NCBI RefSeq assembly: GCF_036688685.1
Contig: NZ_JAQQPS010000001.1
Span: 248,001 to 312,000, forward strand
DNA from: JALYUM01 sp036688685
Lineage (GTDB): Bacteria > Pseudomonadota > Gammaproteobacteria > Burkholderiales > Burkholderiaceae_D
Direction: 5' to 3'
DNA length: 64,000 bases
Shown: positions 19,241 through 28,171 of the stretch, piece after piece
How the letters are laid out: each line of letters starts with the position of its first letter
Numbering within the stretch: position 1 is the stretch's first letter
Position numbers and translations under genes: made by a program
The notes under the pieces: model-generated
The model's input: the letters and a program-made list of their open reading frames with translations, nothing else
Databases searched by the model: none
Told to the model about the DNA's origin: nothing

Positions 19241-19921
19241 TCAATCGCGGCTGCCACCCAAGCCCAGCAGGGACAGCAAGCTGGTGAAAATATTGTACAC
19301 ATCCAGGTAAATCGACAGCGTCGCGCGGATGTAGTTGGTTTCGCCACCGTTGATGATGCGCTGCACATCGAACAGGATGAAGGCCGAGAAAATCCCGATT
19401 GCCAGCACCGAAATGACGATCGACAGCGCTGACATGCCCAGGAAGATATTGGCGATGGAGGCCAGGACCAGCACCACCAGGCCGGCCATCAGCCAGCTGC
19501 CCATGGCCGAGAAATCGCGCTTGCTGGTGGTGGCGATGCTGGCCATGACGGCAAACACGCAGGCGGTGCCGCCGAACGCGGTCATGATCAGGCTGCCACC
19601 GTTGCTGTAGCCGAGCGTGTGCCGCAGCAAAGGCGTGAGCATCAGGCCCATGAAGAACGTGAAGCCCAGCAGCACGGCCACGCCGGCTGCCGAATCCTTG
19701 GTTTTTTCGATGGCGAAGATGAAGCCGAAGGCAATCGCCATGAAGACGATGAAGCCCATGCCGCCGGATAACATCGGCAGTTTCAGCGACACGCCGATGA
19801 ACGCACCGAGCACCGTCGGAATCATCGACAGCGCCAGCAGCCAGTAAGTATTGCGCAGAACGCGGTGGCGCACGGCCTGGGTCGAGCCCAGGTCATAAGT
19901 TTGTTGCAATGACGGGATCAT
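19241..19921 (-). CDS. Bax inhibitor-1/YccA family inner-membrane protein
   Basis: A 226-residue protein with seven hydrophobic segments spread over its length. They include the family-typical FMGLMLTPLL, the GTACVFAVMA stretch and the C-terminal FDVQRIINGGETNYI followed by a last helix (LSIYLDVYNIFTSLLSL). YccA in E. coli binds and modulates the FtsH protease; a similar role is possible, and the FtsH partners HflK/HflC are encoded about 11 kb away. The ATG at 19921 is preceded by a clear GGAGG site; the longer upstream frame lacks homology. Confidence 0.9.
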   Translation of the reverse strand: MIPSLQQTYDLGSTQAVRHRVLRNTYWLLALSMIPTVLGAFIGVSLKLPMLSGGMGFIVFMAIAFGFIFAIEKTKDSAAGVAVLLGFTFFMGLMLTPLLRHTLGYSNGGSLIMTAFGGTACVFAVMASIATTSKRDFSAMGSWLMAGLVVLVLASIANIFLGMSALSIVISVLAIGIFSAFILFDVQRIINGGETNYIRATLSIYLDVYNIFTSLLSLLGLGGSRD

Positions 19922-20119
19922 GGTGCCTCCAGTGGGTGAAAGTGTAAAAAATAGCGTGAAACGCGTCGCCACAGAATACCATGCTGTCAAAAATGCGTAC
20001 AGACGGCCTGGCGACCCTCCCATCGCAATCTGGGCCGGGGAGGGGATGTATGGTAAAATCCAAGGTTGATTGAGTTACTAAGTTCTCGATTTAAACCTTT
20101 CTTTTTATTGGAGTTTTAC

Positions 20120-20533
20120 ATGGCAATCGAACGCACCCTGTCGATCATCAAACCTGATGCAGTGGCAAAAAATGTCATCGGTCAAATCTACAGCCGTTTT
20201 GAAGGCGCTGGCCTGAAGATCGTTGCAGCCCGCATGACCCAACTGTCGCGCGAACAAGCTGAAGGTTTCTACGCTGCCCACAAAGAGCGCGGCTTCTTCA
20301 AAGACCTGGTCGACTTCATGGTTTCCGGTCCTGTCATGATTCAAGCCCTGGAAGGCGAAAACGCCGTCCTGGCCCACCGTGACCTGATGGGCGCCACCGA
20401 TCCGAAAAAAGCAGAAAAAGGCACCATCCGCGCCGATTTCGCCGATTCGATCGATGCCAACGCTGTCCACGGTTCGGACGGTGTCGAAGCAGCCAAAGAA
20501 GAAATCGCTTACTTCTTCCCAGAAGCCAAGTAA
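20120..20533 (+). CDS. ndk: nucleoside diphosphate kinase
   Basis: A 137-residue enzyme balancing NTP/dNTP pools by phosphate transfer through a phosphohistidine. It starts MAIERTLSIIKPDAV and carries the active-site His in NAVHGSDG, plus the GPVMIQALEGENAV nucleotide site. The ATG at 20120 follows a TTGGAG site. It opens the long series rlmN-pilF-rodZ-ispG-hisS, an arrangement common in betaproteobacteria. Confidence 0.97.
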   Translation: MAIERTLSIIKPDAVAKNVIGQIYSRFEGAGLKIVAARMTQLSREQAEGFYAAHKERGFFKDLVDFMVSGPVMIQALEGENAVLAHRDLMGATDPKKAEKGTIRADFADSIDANAVHGSDGVEAAKEEIAYFFPEAK

Positions 20534-20611
20534 TTTTCAAGTAGTCAGCACGACCCCGCCGTTCCCTGCTGCGCCTCGCGCGCGGGAACGGCTCATCACG
20601 GAAAACAGAAC

Positions 20612-21781
20612 ATGACGACTCTCACCAACTTGCTGGACTTCGATCCCGCGCAACTGGTCGCTTACTGCGGCGAGTTGGGTGAGAAGCCGTTTCGCGCCAA
20701 GCAACTGCAGCGCTGGATTCACCAGTTTGGCGCGTCCGACTTCGACGCCATGACCGATCTGGCCAAGTCCCTGCGCGATAAGCTGAAGACCCGCGCCGAA
20801 ATCCGCTCGCCGGGCATCATCAGCGACAACACCTCCACTGACGGCACCCGCAAGTGGCTGGTCGACGTGGGCAATGGCAATGCGGTCGAAACAGTGTTCA
20901 TCCCGGAAGAAAACCGCGGCACGCTGTGCATCTCCACGCAAGCGGGCTGCGCCGTCAATTGCCGCTTCTGCTCCACCGGCAAGCAAGGTTTTAATCGCAA
21001 CCTCACGGTGGCGGAAATTATCGGCCAGTTGTGGATGGCCGAATTCGAACTGCGCCGTACCAAGGGCATCGAGCCCGGCCCGAAAGGCGAACGCCAGATC
21101 ACCAACGTGGTGATGATGGGCATGGGCGAGCCGCTGCTGAACTTCGAGCCGACCGTCACTGCACTCAAACTCATGCTCGACGATAACGCCTACGGCCTAT
21201 CGCGTCGTCGCGTCACGCTGTCGACGTCGGGCGTGGTCCCGATGATGGACAAGCTGTCGCAAGAAGTGCCGGTGGCGCTGGCGGTCTCATTGCACGCGTC
21301 GAACGATGCGCTGCGCGATAGTCTCATCCCTCTGAACAAGAAATACCCGCTGCGCGAACTGATGGCGGCGTGCAAGCGCTACCTGGCATTTGCCCCGCGC
21401 GACTTTATTACCTTTGAATACTGCATGCTCGACGGCGTCAACGACAGCGACGAACATGCGCGTGAATTGCTGGCACTGGTCAACGACCCGGTCGTGGGCG
21501 TGTCGTGCAAATTCAATCTGATCCCCTTCAATCCTTTTCCGGAATCCGGCCTGCTGCGCTCGAAAAATCCGCGCATCAAGTCGTTCGCCCAGGTGCTGAT
21601 GGATGGCGGCCTGGTTACTACCGTGCGCAAAACGCGCGGCGACGATATCGATGCTGCATGCGGCCAGCTCGCTGGCGAAGTGCAGGATCGCACCAAGGTG
21701 GTACAGCGCATGGAAAAGATGGCGGAATATCAGCAAAAATTTGGCGCCAACTTTGGCAAGATCGTGGAGATCCGTTCTTGA
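20612..21781 (+). CDS. rlmN: dual-specificity 23S rRNA (A2503-C2)/tRNA (A37-C2) methyltransferase RlmN
   Basis: A 389-residue radical-SAM methyltransferase. The radical-SAM cluster motif CAVNCRFCSTGKQGF is near residues 111-125, GMGEPLLNF follows, and the C-terminal catalytic Cys lies in DIDAACGQL. The N-terminal part (FRAKQLQRWIHQFG) is the RNA-recruitment domain. The TGA overlaps the TTG start of the next gene, so pilF is probably translationally coupled. Confidence 0.96.
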   Translation: MTTLTNLLDFDPAQLVAYCGELGEKPFRAKQLQRWIHQFGASDFDAMTDLAKSLRDKLKTRAEIRSPGIISDNTSTDGTRKWLVDVGNGNAVETVFIPEENRGTLCISTQAGCAVNCRFCSTGKQGFNRNLTVAEIIGQLWMAEFELRRTKGIEPGPKGERQITNVVMMGMGEPLLNFEPTVTALKLMLDDNAYGLSRRRVTLSTSGVVPMMDKLSQEVPVALAVSLHASNDALRDSLIPLNKKYPLRELMAACKRYLAFAPRDFITFEYCMLDGVNDSDEHARELLALVNDPVVGVSCKFNLIPFNPFPESGLLRSKNPRIKSFAQVLMDGGLVTTVRKTRGDDIDAACGQLAGEVQDRTKVVQRMEKMAEYQQKFGANFGKIVEIRS

Positions 21782-22581
21782 AGGCCGCCCTTGCGGTGGT
21801 CCTGGCCTCGCTGGTGCTGGGCGCTTGTGCCAGCAAAGGCGGCATGGGCGACGGTGGCAGCACGCGCGAGCTGAAGACGGCGTCCGACCAGTCGGCGCAG
21901 GAAAAGCGCGCCACCATCCGCATGCAGCTGGCGATCGGCTACTACCAGGACGCCAAATACGAAGTTGCCCTCGATGAAATCAAGCAGGCGATTGCCGCCA
22001 ATCCCGACTCGGCCGACGCCTACGGCGTGCGCGCCCTGATTTACACGGCGATGAACGAAACCACGCTGGCAGACGAAAATTACCAGCGCGCCTTGCGGTT
22101 GGCGCCGAATAACCCGGACCTGGCCAACAACTACGGCTCGTTCCTGTGCGCGTCCGGCGCCCGGCCGGCCCAGGCGATGACGTATTTCGACCTGGCCCTG
22201 AAAAACCGCATGTACGCCACGCCGATTTCCGCGCTGGTCAATGCGGGCAATTGCAGCCTCAAGACCAAACAATATGCAACGGCCGAGAAGTATTTCACGG
22301 AAGCGTTGCGCTACGATCCTGACCTGGCCCAGTCGAACGCCGGACTGAGCCGGGCTTACTTCGAGCGGCACGATTACAAACGTGCCGGTTTTTACATTAA
22401 CCGCCTGACGACGACGTCGAAACTCGACGCGTTGTCGGCCGAAACGCTGTGGCTGGCGATCAGGGTGGCGCGCAAGCTTGGCGAGCGCACCCTGGAAGCA
22501 AGCCTGACCGGGCAGTTGCAACGGCGTTTCCCTGGATCGCCCGAAAATACGGCCCTCCAGCGCGGTGCTTTTGATGAGTGA
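21778..22581 (+). CDS. pilF: type IV pilus biogenesis/stability lipoprotein PilF (PilW)
   Basis: A 267-residue outer-membrane lipoprotein, the pilotin for the PilQ secretin. From the TTG at 21778 the product has a short signal peptide ending LVLGAC (lipidated Cys17). Then come about six TPR helix pairs (AIGYYQDAKYEVALDEIKQA and on). The TTG overlaps the rlmN TGA. The rlmN-pilF-rodZ-ispG-hisS order is the normal setting for this gene in beta- and gammaproteobacteria. No ATG fits before the signal peptide without running into rlmN. Confidence 0.88.
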   Translation: MKAALAVVLASLVLGACASKGGMGDGGSTRELKTASDQSAQEKRATIRMQLAIGYYQDAKYEVALDEIKQAIAANPDSADAYGVRALIYTAMNETTLADENYQRALRLAPNNPDLANNYGSFLCASGARPAQAMTYFDLALKNRMYATPISALVNAGNCSLKTKQYATAEKYFTEALRYDPDLAQSNAGLSRAYFERHDYKRAGFYINRLTTTSKLDALSAETLWLAIRVARKLGERTLEASLTGQLQRRFPGSPENTALQRGAFDE

Positions 22582-23482
22582 GGCGACTATGAATGCAGAC
22601 CGCGCAGACTTGCCGGCCACGCCGGATCCAAGCAGCATCCCCGGCCAGACCCTGGCTGCCCAGCGCGAAGCGATGGGCTGGACCGTTGAACAGGTAGCCG
22701 ACCAGCTGAAACTAGCCGTGCGCCAGGTGGTGGCCCTGGAAGCAGGCGATTACGCTTCCTTGCCGAGCCCGGCCGTAACGCGCGGCTTCGTGCGCGCGTA
22801 CGCGAAAATCGTGAAACTCGATCCGGTGCCGCTGGTGGCCCTGATCGACCTTGGCGCGACCGGTCCGAACACCGGCAGCGCGCCGCGGCGCGAGCGCCCG
22901 GCGGCGTTTTCGGAAGTGCGCTTCCCGAGCCACGGCAAGCGCAGCACGCTGCCGCTGGGCATGATCGCTGCGGCGGTCGTGGCTGTGCTGGTGGTGGCCG
23001 GTGTCGCCTATAAATTCGGCGCGCTGCCGGGCATGCATCACACGCCGGCAGCAGTGGCCACCGCGCCGGTGGCGGCCACGACCATGGCGCCGCTGACCAT
23101 GGCGCCCGAGCTGCCGGGCACCGCGGTGCCGCTCATTTCGGTGCCGCCGCAAGCATCCACCAACAACACCGTGGTCACGGGCGTGACCACGCAGGGCGTG
23201 AGCGCACCGGCGCCTGTCGTTGCTGCCGCGCCGGCACCGGGCGGCAACGCCCTGGTCATCATCGTCAAGGAAGACTCGTGGCTGCAAGTGCGCAAGGTCA
23301 GCGGCGGCAAGCCCCTGATCGCGCGCCTGGTCAAGGGCGGCAGCACCGAGACCTTCGATGTCACCGAGCCGGTAACGGTGGTGGTGGGCAAGCCGGATGC
23401 CGTCGGTGTGACCTTGCGCGGCGAAACGGTGGCACTGCCCCTGACGCCAGGTAAAACTTTTTCGCGCGTAGCGCTGAAGTAA
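22574..23482 (+). CDS. rodZ: RodZ-like helix-turn-helix membrane protein (DUF4115)
   Basis: A 302-residue protein: N-terminal Xre-type HTH (about 30-95; LAAQREAMGWTVEQVADQLKL), one transmembrane helix near 135-157, a long Ala/Pro/Thr-rich periplasmic linker, and a C-terminal DUF4115 domain (EDSWLQVRKV, then VVVGKPDAVGVTLRG). RodZ links MreB to the cell envelope in rod-shape control. The ATG at 22574 overlaps the pilF stop; an in-frame ATG at 22589 with a GAGG site is an equally good start. The symbol rests on domain order and context. Confidence 0.82.
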   Translation: MSEATMNADRADLPATPDPSSIPGQTLAAQREAMGWTVEQVADQLKLAVRQVVALEAGDYASLPSPAVTRGFVRAYAKIVKLDPVPLVALIDLGATGPNTGSAPRRERPAAFSEVRFPSHGKRSTLPLGMIAAAVVAVLVVAGVAYKFGALPGMHHTPAAVATAPVAATTMAPLTMAPELPGTAVPLISVPPQASTNNTVVTGVTTQGVSAPAPVVAAAPAPGGNALVIIVKEDSWLQVRKVSGGKPLIARLVKGGSTETFDVTEPVTVVVGKPDAVGVTLRGETVALPLTPGKTFSRVALK

Positions 23483-23496
23483 TTTTAAAAAACGCC

Positions 23497-24768
23497 ATGA
23501 CATTTTCAAACGAAGCCATTCCTTCCGGTTCCAGCATCCGTCGCCAGAGCCGCCGCGTGCTGGTCCAGAACGGCGCGCGCCAGGTGTGGGTGGGCGGTGA
23601 CGCCCCGATCGTGATCCAGTCGATGACCAACACCGATACTGCCGACGTGATCGGCACAGCCATTCAGGTCAAGGAGCTGGCCCGCGCCGGTTCCGAGATG
23701 GTGCGCATCACGGTCAACAATGCCGAAGCTGCCGCCGCCGTCCCCTTGATCCGCGAGCAGCTCGACCGCATGGAAGTCGACGTGCCGCTGGTCGGCGATT
23801 TCCATTACAACGGCCACACTTTGCTGCGCGACTTCCCGGAGTGCGCGCGCACGCTGTCGAAATACCGTATCAACCCGGGCAACGTGGGGCAGGGCGCGAA
23901 ACGCGACAGCCAGTTCGCGCAAATGATCGAAATTGCGGCCCAGTACGACAAGCCGGTGCGCATCGGCGTGAACTGGGGTTCGCTCGACCAGTCGCTGCTG
24001 GCACGCATCATGGACGAAAACGCCGCGCGCGCCTTGCCGTGGACGGCGCAGGCGGTGATGTACGAAGCCTTGATTACGTCGGCCATCGAAAACGCCGTGC
24101 GCGCCGAAGAAATTGGCCTGGCGCGCGACAAAATCATTTTGTCGTGCAAGGTCTCGGGCGTGCAGGACCTGATCGCCGTGTACCGCGAGCTGGCGCGCCG
24201 CTGCGACTATCCGCTGCACCTCGGTCTCACGGAAGCGGGCATGGGCAGCAAGGGCATCGTCGCCTCGACGGCGGCCTTGTCCGTGCTGCTGCAGGAAGGC
24301 ATCGGCGACACCATCCGCATTTCATTGACGCCCGAGCCGGGTGGCGACCGCACGAAGGAAGTCATCGTCGGCCAGGAAATTTTGCAGACCATGGGACTGC
24401 GCAAGTTCACTCCGATGGTGATTGCCTGCCCAGGTTGCGGCCGCACCACCTCGACCACGTTCCAGGAACTGGCCGACAACATTCAAACGTATCTGCGTGA
24501 ATCGATGCCGGAGTGGAAGAAGTCGTATCCGGGTGTCGAGGGCATGAACGTGGCCGTGATGGGTTGCATCGTCAACGGGCCGGGCGAGTCGAAGCACGCG
24601 AATATTGGCATCAGTTTGCCGGGTACCGGCGAATCGCCGGCGGCGCCGGTGTTTGTCGACGGGCAGAAGGTGGTTACGCTGCGCGGCGAAAAGATTGTTG
24701 AAGAGTTCCAGGCGATTGTGCTGGAATATGTACAGAGAAAATATGGGCGGGAGACGGTGCAGGGGTAG
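23497..24768 (+). CDS. ispG: 4-hydroxy-3-methylbut-2-en-1-yl diphosphate synthase IspG (GcpE)
   Basis: A 423-residue iron-sulfur enzyme of the MEP isoprenoid pathway, converting MEcPP to HMBPP with flavodoxin or ferredoxin. It starts with a TIM-barrel domain (VWVGGDAPIVIQSMTNTDT). The C-terminal domain holds the cluster cysteines ACPGCGRT and MGCIVNGPGES. Position before hisS is the conserved one. It is followed by a REP-like doublet, not a terminator. Confidence 0.96.
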   Translation: MTFSNEAIPSGSSIRRQSRRVLVQNGARQVWVGGDAPIVIQSMTNTDTADVIGTAIQVKELARAGSEMVRITVNNAEAAAAVPLIREQLDRMEVDVPLVGDFHYNGHTLLRDFPECARTLSKYRINPGNVGQGAKRDSQFAQMIEIAAQYDKPVRIGVNWGSLDQSLLARIMDENAARALPWTAQAVMYEALITSAIENAVRAEEIGLARDKIILSCKVSGVQDLIAVYRELARRCDYPLHLGLTEAGMGSKGIVASTAALSVLLQEGIGDTIRISLTPEPGGDRTKEVIVGQEILQTMGLRKFTPMVIACPGCGRTTSTTFQELADNIQTYLRESMPEWKKSYPGVEGMNVAVMGCIVNGPGESKHANIGISLPGTGESPAAPVFVDGQKVVTLRGEKIVEEFQAIVLEYVQRKYGRETVQG

Positions 24769-24786
24769 TTCGCCTCTATTCATGCG

Positions 24787-24874
24787 TGCTATGGGTCCTC
24801 GCCTCCGCGGGGATGACGGTTTTAAAGCCAACGCTCTCAAGATCGTCATCCCGGCGCAGGCCGGGATCCATACC
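24787..24874. repeat. REP-like inverted repeat doublet between ispG and hisS
   Basis: Arm 1 (24787-24823) ends GCGGGGATGACGGTTTT. Arm 2 (24841-24874) is GTCATCCCGGCGCAGGCCGG followed by GATCCATAC, a diverged reverse complement of arm 1. Arm 2 is almost identical to 19093-19119. The core AAACCGTCATCCCCGC of arm 1 recurs exactly, inverted, at 60103-60118. Confidence 0.75.
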
Positions 24875-24915
24875 CCGCCACCTTGCACCGCCCCAGCATC
24901 AAAGAAACGAATCAC

Positions 24916-26256
24916 ATGTCCAAACAAGAAAAAATCCTGGCCGTCAAAGGCATGAACGACATCCTCCCGGCCGACGCGCCGCTGTGGGAGTTGTTCGAAA
25001 ACACCGCCGAGTCGATCCTGAAAAGCTACGGCTACCAGAAAATCGTCACGCCGATCCTGGAAGAGACGGGTCTGTTCGCGCGCGCCATCGGCGCCGTGAC
25101 CGACATCGTCGAAAAGGAAATGTACTCGTTCACCGATTCGATGAACGGCGACCTGCTCACGCTGCGTCCTGAAGGCACGGCCGGCGTGGTGCGCGCGGTG
25201 CTGGAACATAATCTGGTCTACGATGGCCCGAAACGCCTGTGGTACAAGGGCCCGATGTTCCGCCACGAGCGTCCGCAGCGCGGCCGCTATCGCCAGTTCT
25301 TCCAGTTTGGCGCTGAAGCGGTCGGTTTTGCCGGTCCGGACATCGATGCCGAAATGATCATGCTGTGCCGCCGCATGTGGGACGACCTGGGCCTCGACGA
25401 AGTGCGCCTAGAACTCAATTCGATCGGCAACGCCGAAGAGCGCCTGCGCCACCGTGCCGACCTGATCGCCCACTTCGAAGCCAACATCGACACGCTCGAT
25501 GCCGAAGCCAAGCGCCGCCTGCACACCAATCCGCTGCGCATTCTCGACACCAAGAATCCGGCCATGCAGGAACTGGTCAACAATGCACCGAAACTGCTTG
25601 ATTACCTGGAAGCCGAATCGCTGGCCCACTTCGAAGGCGTCAAGCGCATCCTCGACCATAACAATGTGCAGTACACGGTCAACCCGCGCCTGGTACGCGG
25701 CATCGATTACTACAACCGCACCGTGTTCGAATGGGTCACCGACAAACTGGGCGCGCAAGGCACCATCTGCGCGGGCGGGCGCTACGATCCGCTGATCGAA
25801 ATGTTCGGCGGCAAAGCGACGCCGGGCGTCGGTTTTGCGATGGGCATCGAGCGCATCATCGAGTTGATGAAGTCGGGCGGCGAGATGGCCACGCCGAACC
25901 AGTGCGACGTGTATATGGTCCACCAGGGCGAGGCCGCGCAGATGCAGGCTTTCGTGCTGGCCGAGCGGATTCGCGATGCCGGCCTTGACGTTGTGTTACA
26001 TTGCGCGACCCCGACTGGCGCTGGCAGCTTCAAGAGCCAGATGAAAAAAGCCGACGGCTCGGGCGCCGCCTTTGCCGTGATTATTGGCGAAGACGAGATG
26101 GCGAATGCGACTGCGGCCGTGAAGCCGATGCGTGAAATGGGCGCAGAGCAAGCCGTTGTGCCGTTCGACGACGTCGTCGATTACCTGGTCGACCAGATCA
26201 CCGGCGGCGGTGGCGGGCATGATCACGGCGACCACACGCATTGCACGCATCATTGA
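24916..26256 (+). CDS. hisS: histidyl-tRNA synthetase
   Basis: A 446-residue class II aminoacyl-tRNA synthetase charging tRNA-His. Motif 2 is FRHERPQRGRYRQF, the histidine-A loop is LVRGIDYYNRTVFEW, motif 3 is GVGFAMGIERI, and the C-terminal anticodon-binding domain ends with VDYLVDQI. A glycine run is then followed by a His/Asp-rich tail, HDHGDHTHCTHH, beyond the usual end. The ATG at 24916 gives the family N-terminus MSKQEKI. Part of the ispG-hisS-yfgM-bamB-der series. The paralogue-like hisZ lies 9.7 kb downstream. Confidence 0.96.
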   Translation: MSKQEKILAVKGMNDILPADAPLWELFENTAESILKSYGYQKIVTPILEETGLFARAIGAVTDIVEKEMYSFTDSMNGDLLTLRPEGTAGVVRAVLEHNLVYDGPKRLWYKGPMFRHERPQRGRYRQFFQFGAEAVGFAGPDIDAEMIMLCRRMWDDLGLDEVRLELNSIGNAEERLRHRADLIAHFEANIDTLDAEAKRRLHTNPLRILDTKNPAMQELVNNAPKLLDYLEAESLAHFEGVKRILDHNNVQYTVNPRLVRGIDYYNRTVFEWVTDKLGAQGTICAGGRYDPLIEMFGGKATPGVGFAMGIERIIELMKSGGEMATPNQCDVYMVHQGEAAQMQAFVLAERIRDAGLDVVLHCATPTGAGSFKSQMKKADGSGAAFAVIIGEDEMANATAAVKPMREMGAEQAVVPFDDVVDYLVDQITGGGGGHDHGDHTHCTHH

Positions 26257-26301
26257 TCTACGCGTAAACTTTTTATACTATTAACCTCATTCACTGAAGC
26301 C

Positions 26302-26958
26302 ATGGCATACGATCTCGAAGAACAAGAGCAGTTAGCATCCCTGAAGGCCTTCTGGGCCAAGTATGGCAATGTATTGTCGTGGGTGGTGATTGCTGCGCTG
26401 GCGTCCTATGCCGGCTACAACTACTGGAACGCACACGTGCGCGCCCAGTCGACCGAAGCGTCGGGCCTGTACGACGAACTGCTGGTCTCGGTGGCAGCCA
26501 AGGATAACGTCAAGGCACAGCGCATCACGACCGACATCAAGGACAAATACGGCAGCACCGCGTACGCCGAAATGGCCGCCATGGGCGCCGCCAAAACGGC
26601 GTTCGATGCGAACGACCTGAAAACCGCCAAAGTGCAGCTGCAATGGGTGATCGACCACGGCGACGATGCCTACCAGGCCATCGCGCGCCTGCGCCTGGCT
26701 GGCGTGCTGCTGGACGAAAAAGCCTACGACGAGGCCCTGAAACTGGTCGCTGCCGTGAGCGCGCCGCAATACGCGGGTCTGGCCGCCGACCGCAAGGGCG
26801 ACATCCTGGCTGCGCAAAACAAGCTCGCTGATGCCCGCACCGCTTACCTGGCCGCCTTGAGCGCGATGGACAAGCGTGACCCGGGTCGCCAGTTGGTGGC
26901 CTTCAAACTCGAATCGATCGGTGGCACGGCCCCGGTCGAGACCGCGCCAGCGGCTTAA
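26302..26958 (+). CDS. yfgM: YfgM-type ancillary SecYEG translocon subunit (TPR)
   Basis: A 218-residue inner-membrane protein. The start MAYDLEEQEQLASLKAFWAKYG is the cytosolic anchor, the transmembrane helix is about 25-44, and the periplasmic remainder is made of TPR-like helices (DUF2133/TPR_21). In E. coli YfgM works with PpiD at the Sec translocon and links to periplasmic chaperones. Located between hisS and bamB as usual. Confidence 0.9.
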   Translation: MAYDLEEQEQLASLKAFWAKYGNVLSWVVIAALASYAGYNYWNAHVRAQSTEASGLYDELLVSVAAKDNVKAQRITTDIKDKYGSTAYAEMAAMGAAKTAFDANDLKTAKVQLQWVIDHGDDAYQAIARLRLAGVLLDEKAYDEALKLVAAVSAPQYAGLAADRKGDILAAQNKLADARTAYLAALSAMDKRDPGRQLVAFKLESIGGTAPVETAPAA

Positions 26959-26997
26959 GCCCAATATCTCCTGAATCAAGAACAAGGTGACAAGAAT

Positions 26998-28161
26998 ATG
27001 CGTATGACCCGGAAGCTCGTTGGCGTTGGCATGATGGCTGTTTTGACTGGCTTGACCGGTTGCTCGACCTTGAGCTCGCTGAACCCGTTCGCGTCGAAAT
27101 CGAAAGCGAACCTGCCGGCGCCGCTGGTGGAACTGAAAGGCACGATGGCGGTTCGCACCGCCTGGAAGCTCGACATCGGCAAAGCCAAGGATTACGTGTT
27201 CTCGCCTGCGCTGGCTGGCAACACCGTCATCGTGGCAGCCAATGACGGCGCCATCGCGCGCGTCGAAGCGGCCACCGGCAAAGTGCTCTGGCGCATCAAG
27301 GCCGACATCAAGCTGACCGCTGGCGTCGGCACCGACGGCAACGTGATCGTGGTCGGTGGCGAGAAGGGCATGCTGCTGTGCTTTGACATGGACGGCAAGC
27401 TGCTGTGGAAGATGCAGCTGTCGAGCGAGATCCTGTCGTCGCCGGTCGTCGCCGAAGGCCTGGTCGTCGCGCGCACGATCGACAACCGGATCGTGGCGTA
27501 TGACGTCGCCACGGCGGACAAGAAATGGACCGTGCAGCGCGTCGCGCCGCCGTTGACGCTGCGCGTGGCGCCAGGCCTGGTGGTAGCGGGCAAGGACGTG
27601 ATCGTGGCCCAGCCAGCCGGCAAGGTTGCATCATTGATCGTCGCCAACGGCGCGCCGCGCTGGGAAATCGAAGTCGGCGTGGCCAGAGGCGCGACCGAAC
27701 TGGAACGTGTCACCGACATCGGCGGCACGCCGGTGATTTTCGAAAGCGATGTGTGCGCCGTGTCCTACCAGGGCCGCGCAGGTTGTTTCGATGTCACCAC
27801 CGGCAGCGCGAAGTGGACCAAGGATCTGTCGTCGGAAGTCGGCGTCTCGGTCGACCAGCGCTTCGTTTTTGCCGCCGACGATAAGGGCGCACTGACGGCG
27901 TTCAACCGTGAAGGCGGCGCCAGCGCCTGGAAGAACGACAAATTGAGCTATCGCCGTTTGTCGACGCCCCTGTCGTACGGCCGCTTCGTTGCGGTTGGCG
28001 ACTACCAGGGCTATATTCACTTCCTGTCGCGCGAAGATGGCAGTTTCCTCGCGCGCATGGCTACCGATGGCAGCGCAGTGACCTCGACCCCGCTGATCGC
28101 GGGTTCGAACCTGATTTTTCAAACACAAAATGGAACGGTGACCGCAATCGCGGTCGAGTAA
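26998..28161 (+). CDS. bamB: outer membrane protein assembly factor BamB
   Basis: A 387-residue lipoprotein of the BAM complex, which folds beta-barrel proteins into the outer membrane. The lipobox is LTGC with Cys22. After the linker, PQQ-like repeats form an eight-bladed propeller (VIVAANDGAIARVEAATGKVLW, then VVGGEKGMLLCFDMDGKLLW). Located between yfgM and der, the conserved site. The first ATG (26998) is preferred; an ATG two codons later is also possible. Confidence 0.95.
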   Translation: MRMTRKLVGVGMMAVLTGLTGCSTLSSLNPFASKSKANLPAPLVELKGTMAVRTAWKLDIGKAKDYVFSPALAGNTVIVAANDGAIARVEAATGKVLWRIKADIKLTAGVGTDGNVIVVGGEKGMLLCFDMDGKLLWKMQLSSEILSSPVVAEGLVVARTIDNRIVAYDVATADKKWTVQRVAPPLTLRVAPGLVVAGKDVIVAQPAGKVASLIVANGAPRWEIEVGVARGATELERVTDIGGTPVIFESDVCAVSYQGRAGCFDVTTGSAKWTKDLSSEVGVSVDQRFVFAADDKGALTAFNREGGASAWKNDKLSYRRLSTPLSYGRFVAVGDYQGYIHFLSREDGSFLARMATDGSAVTSTPLIAGSNLIFQTQNGTVTAIAVE

Positions 28162-28171
28162 AAAACATAGC

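Noticed and set aside
19088..24874. CRISPR array
   Set aside because: The repeated units are inverted intergenic doublets 5 kb apart, without regular spacing or spacers; no cas genes.
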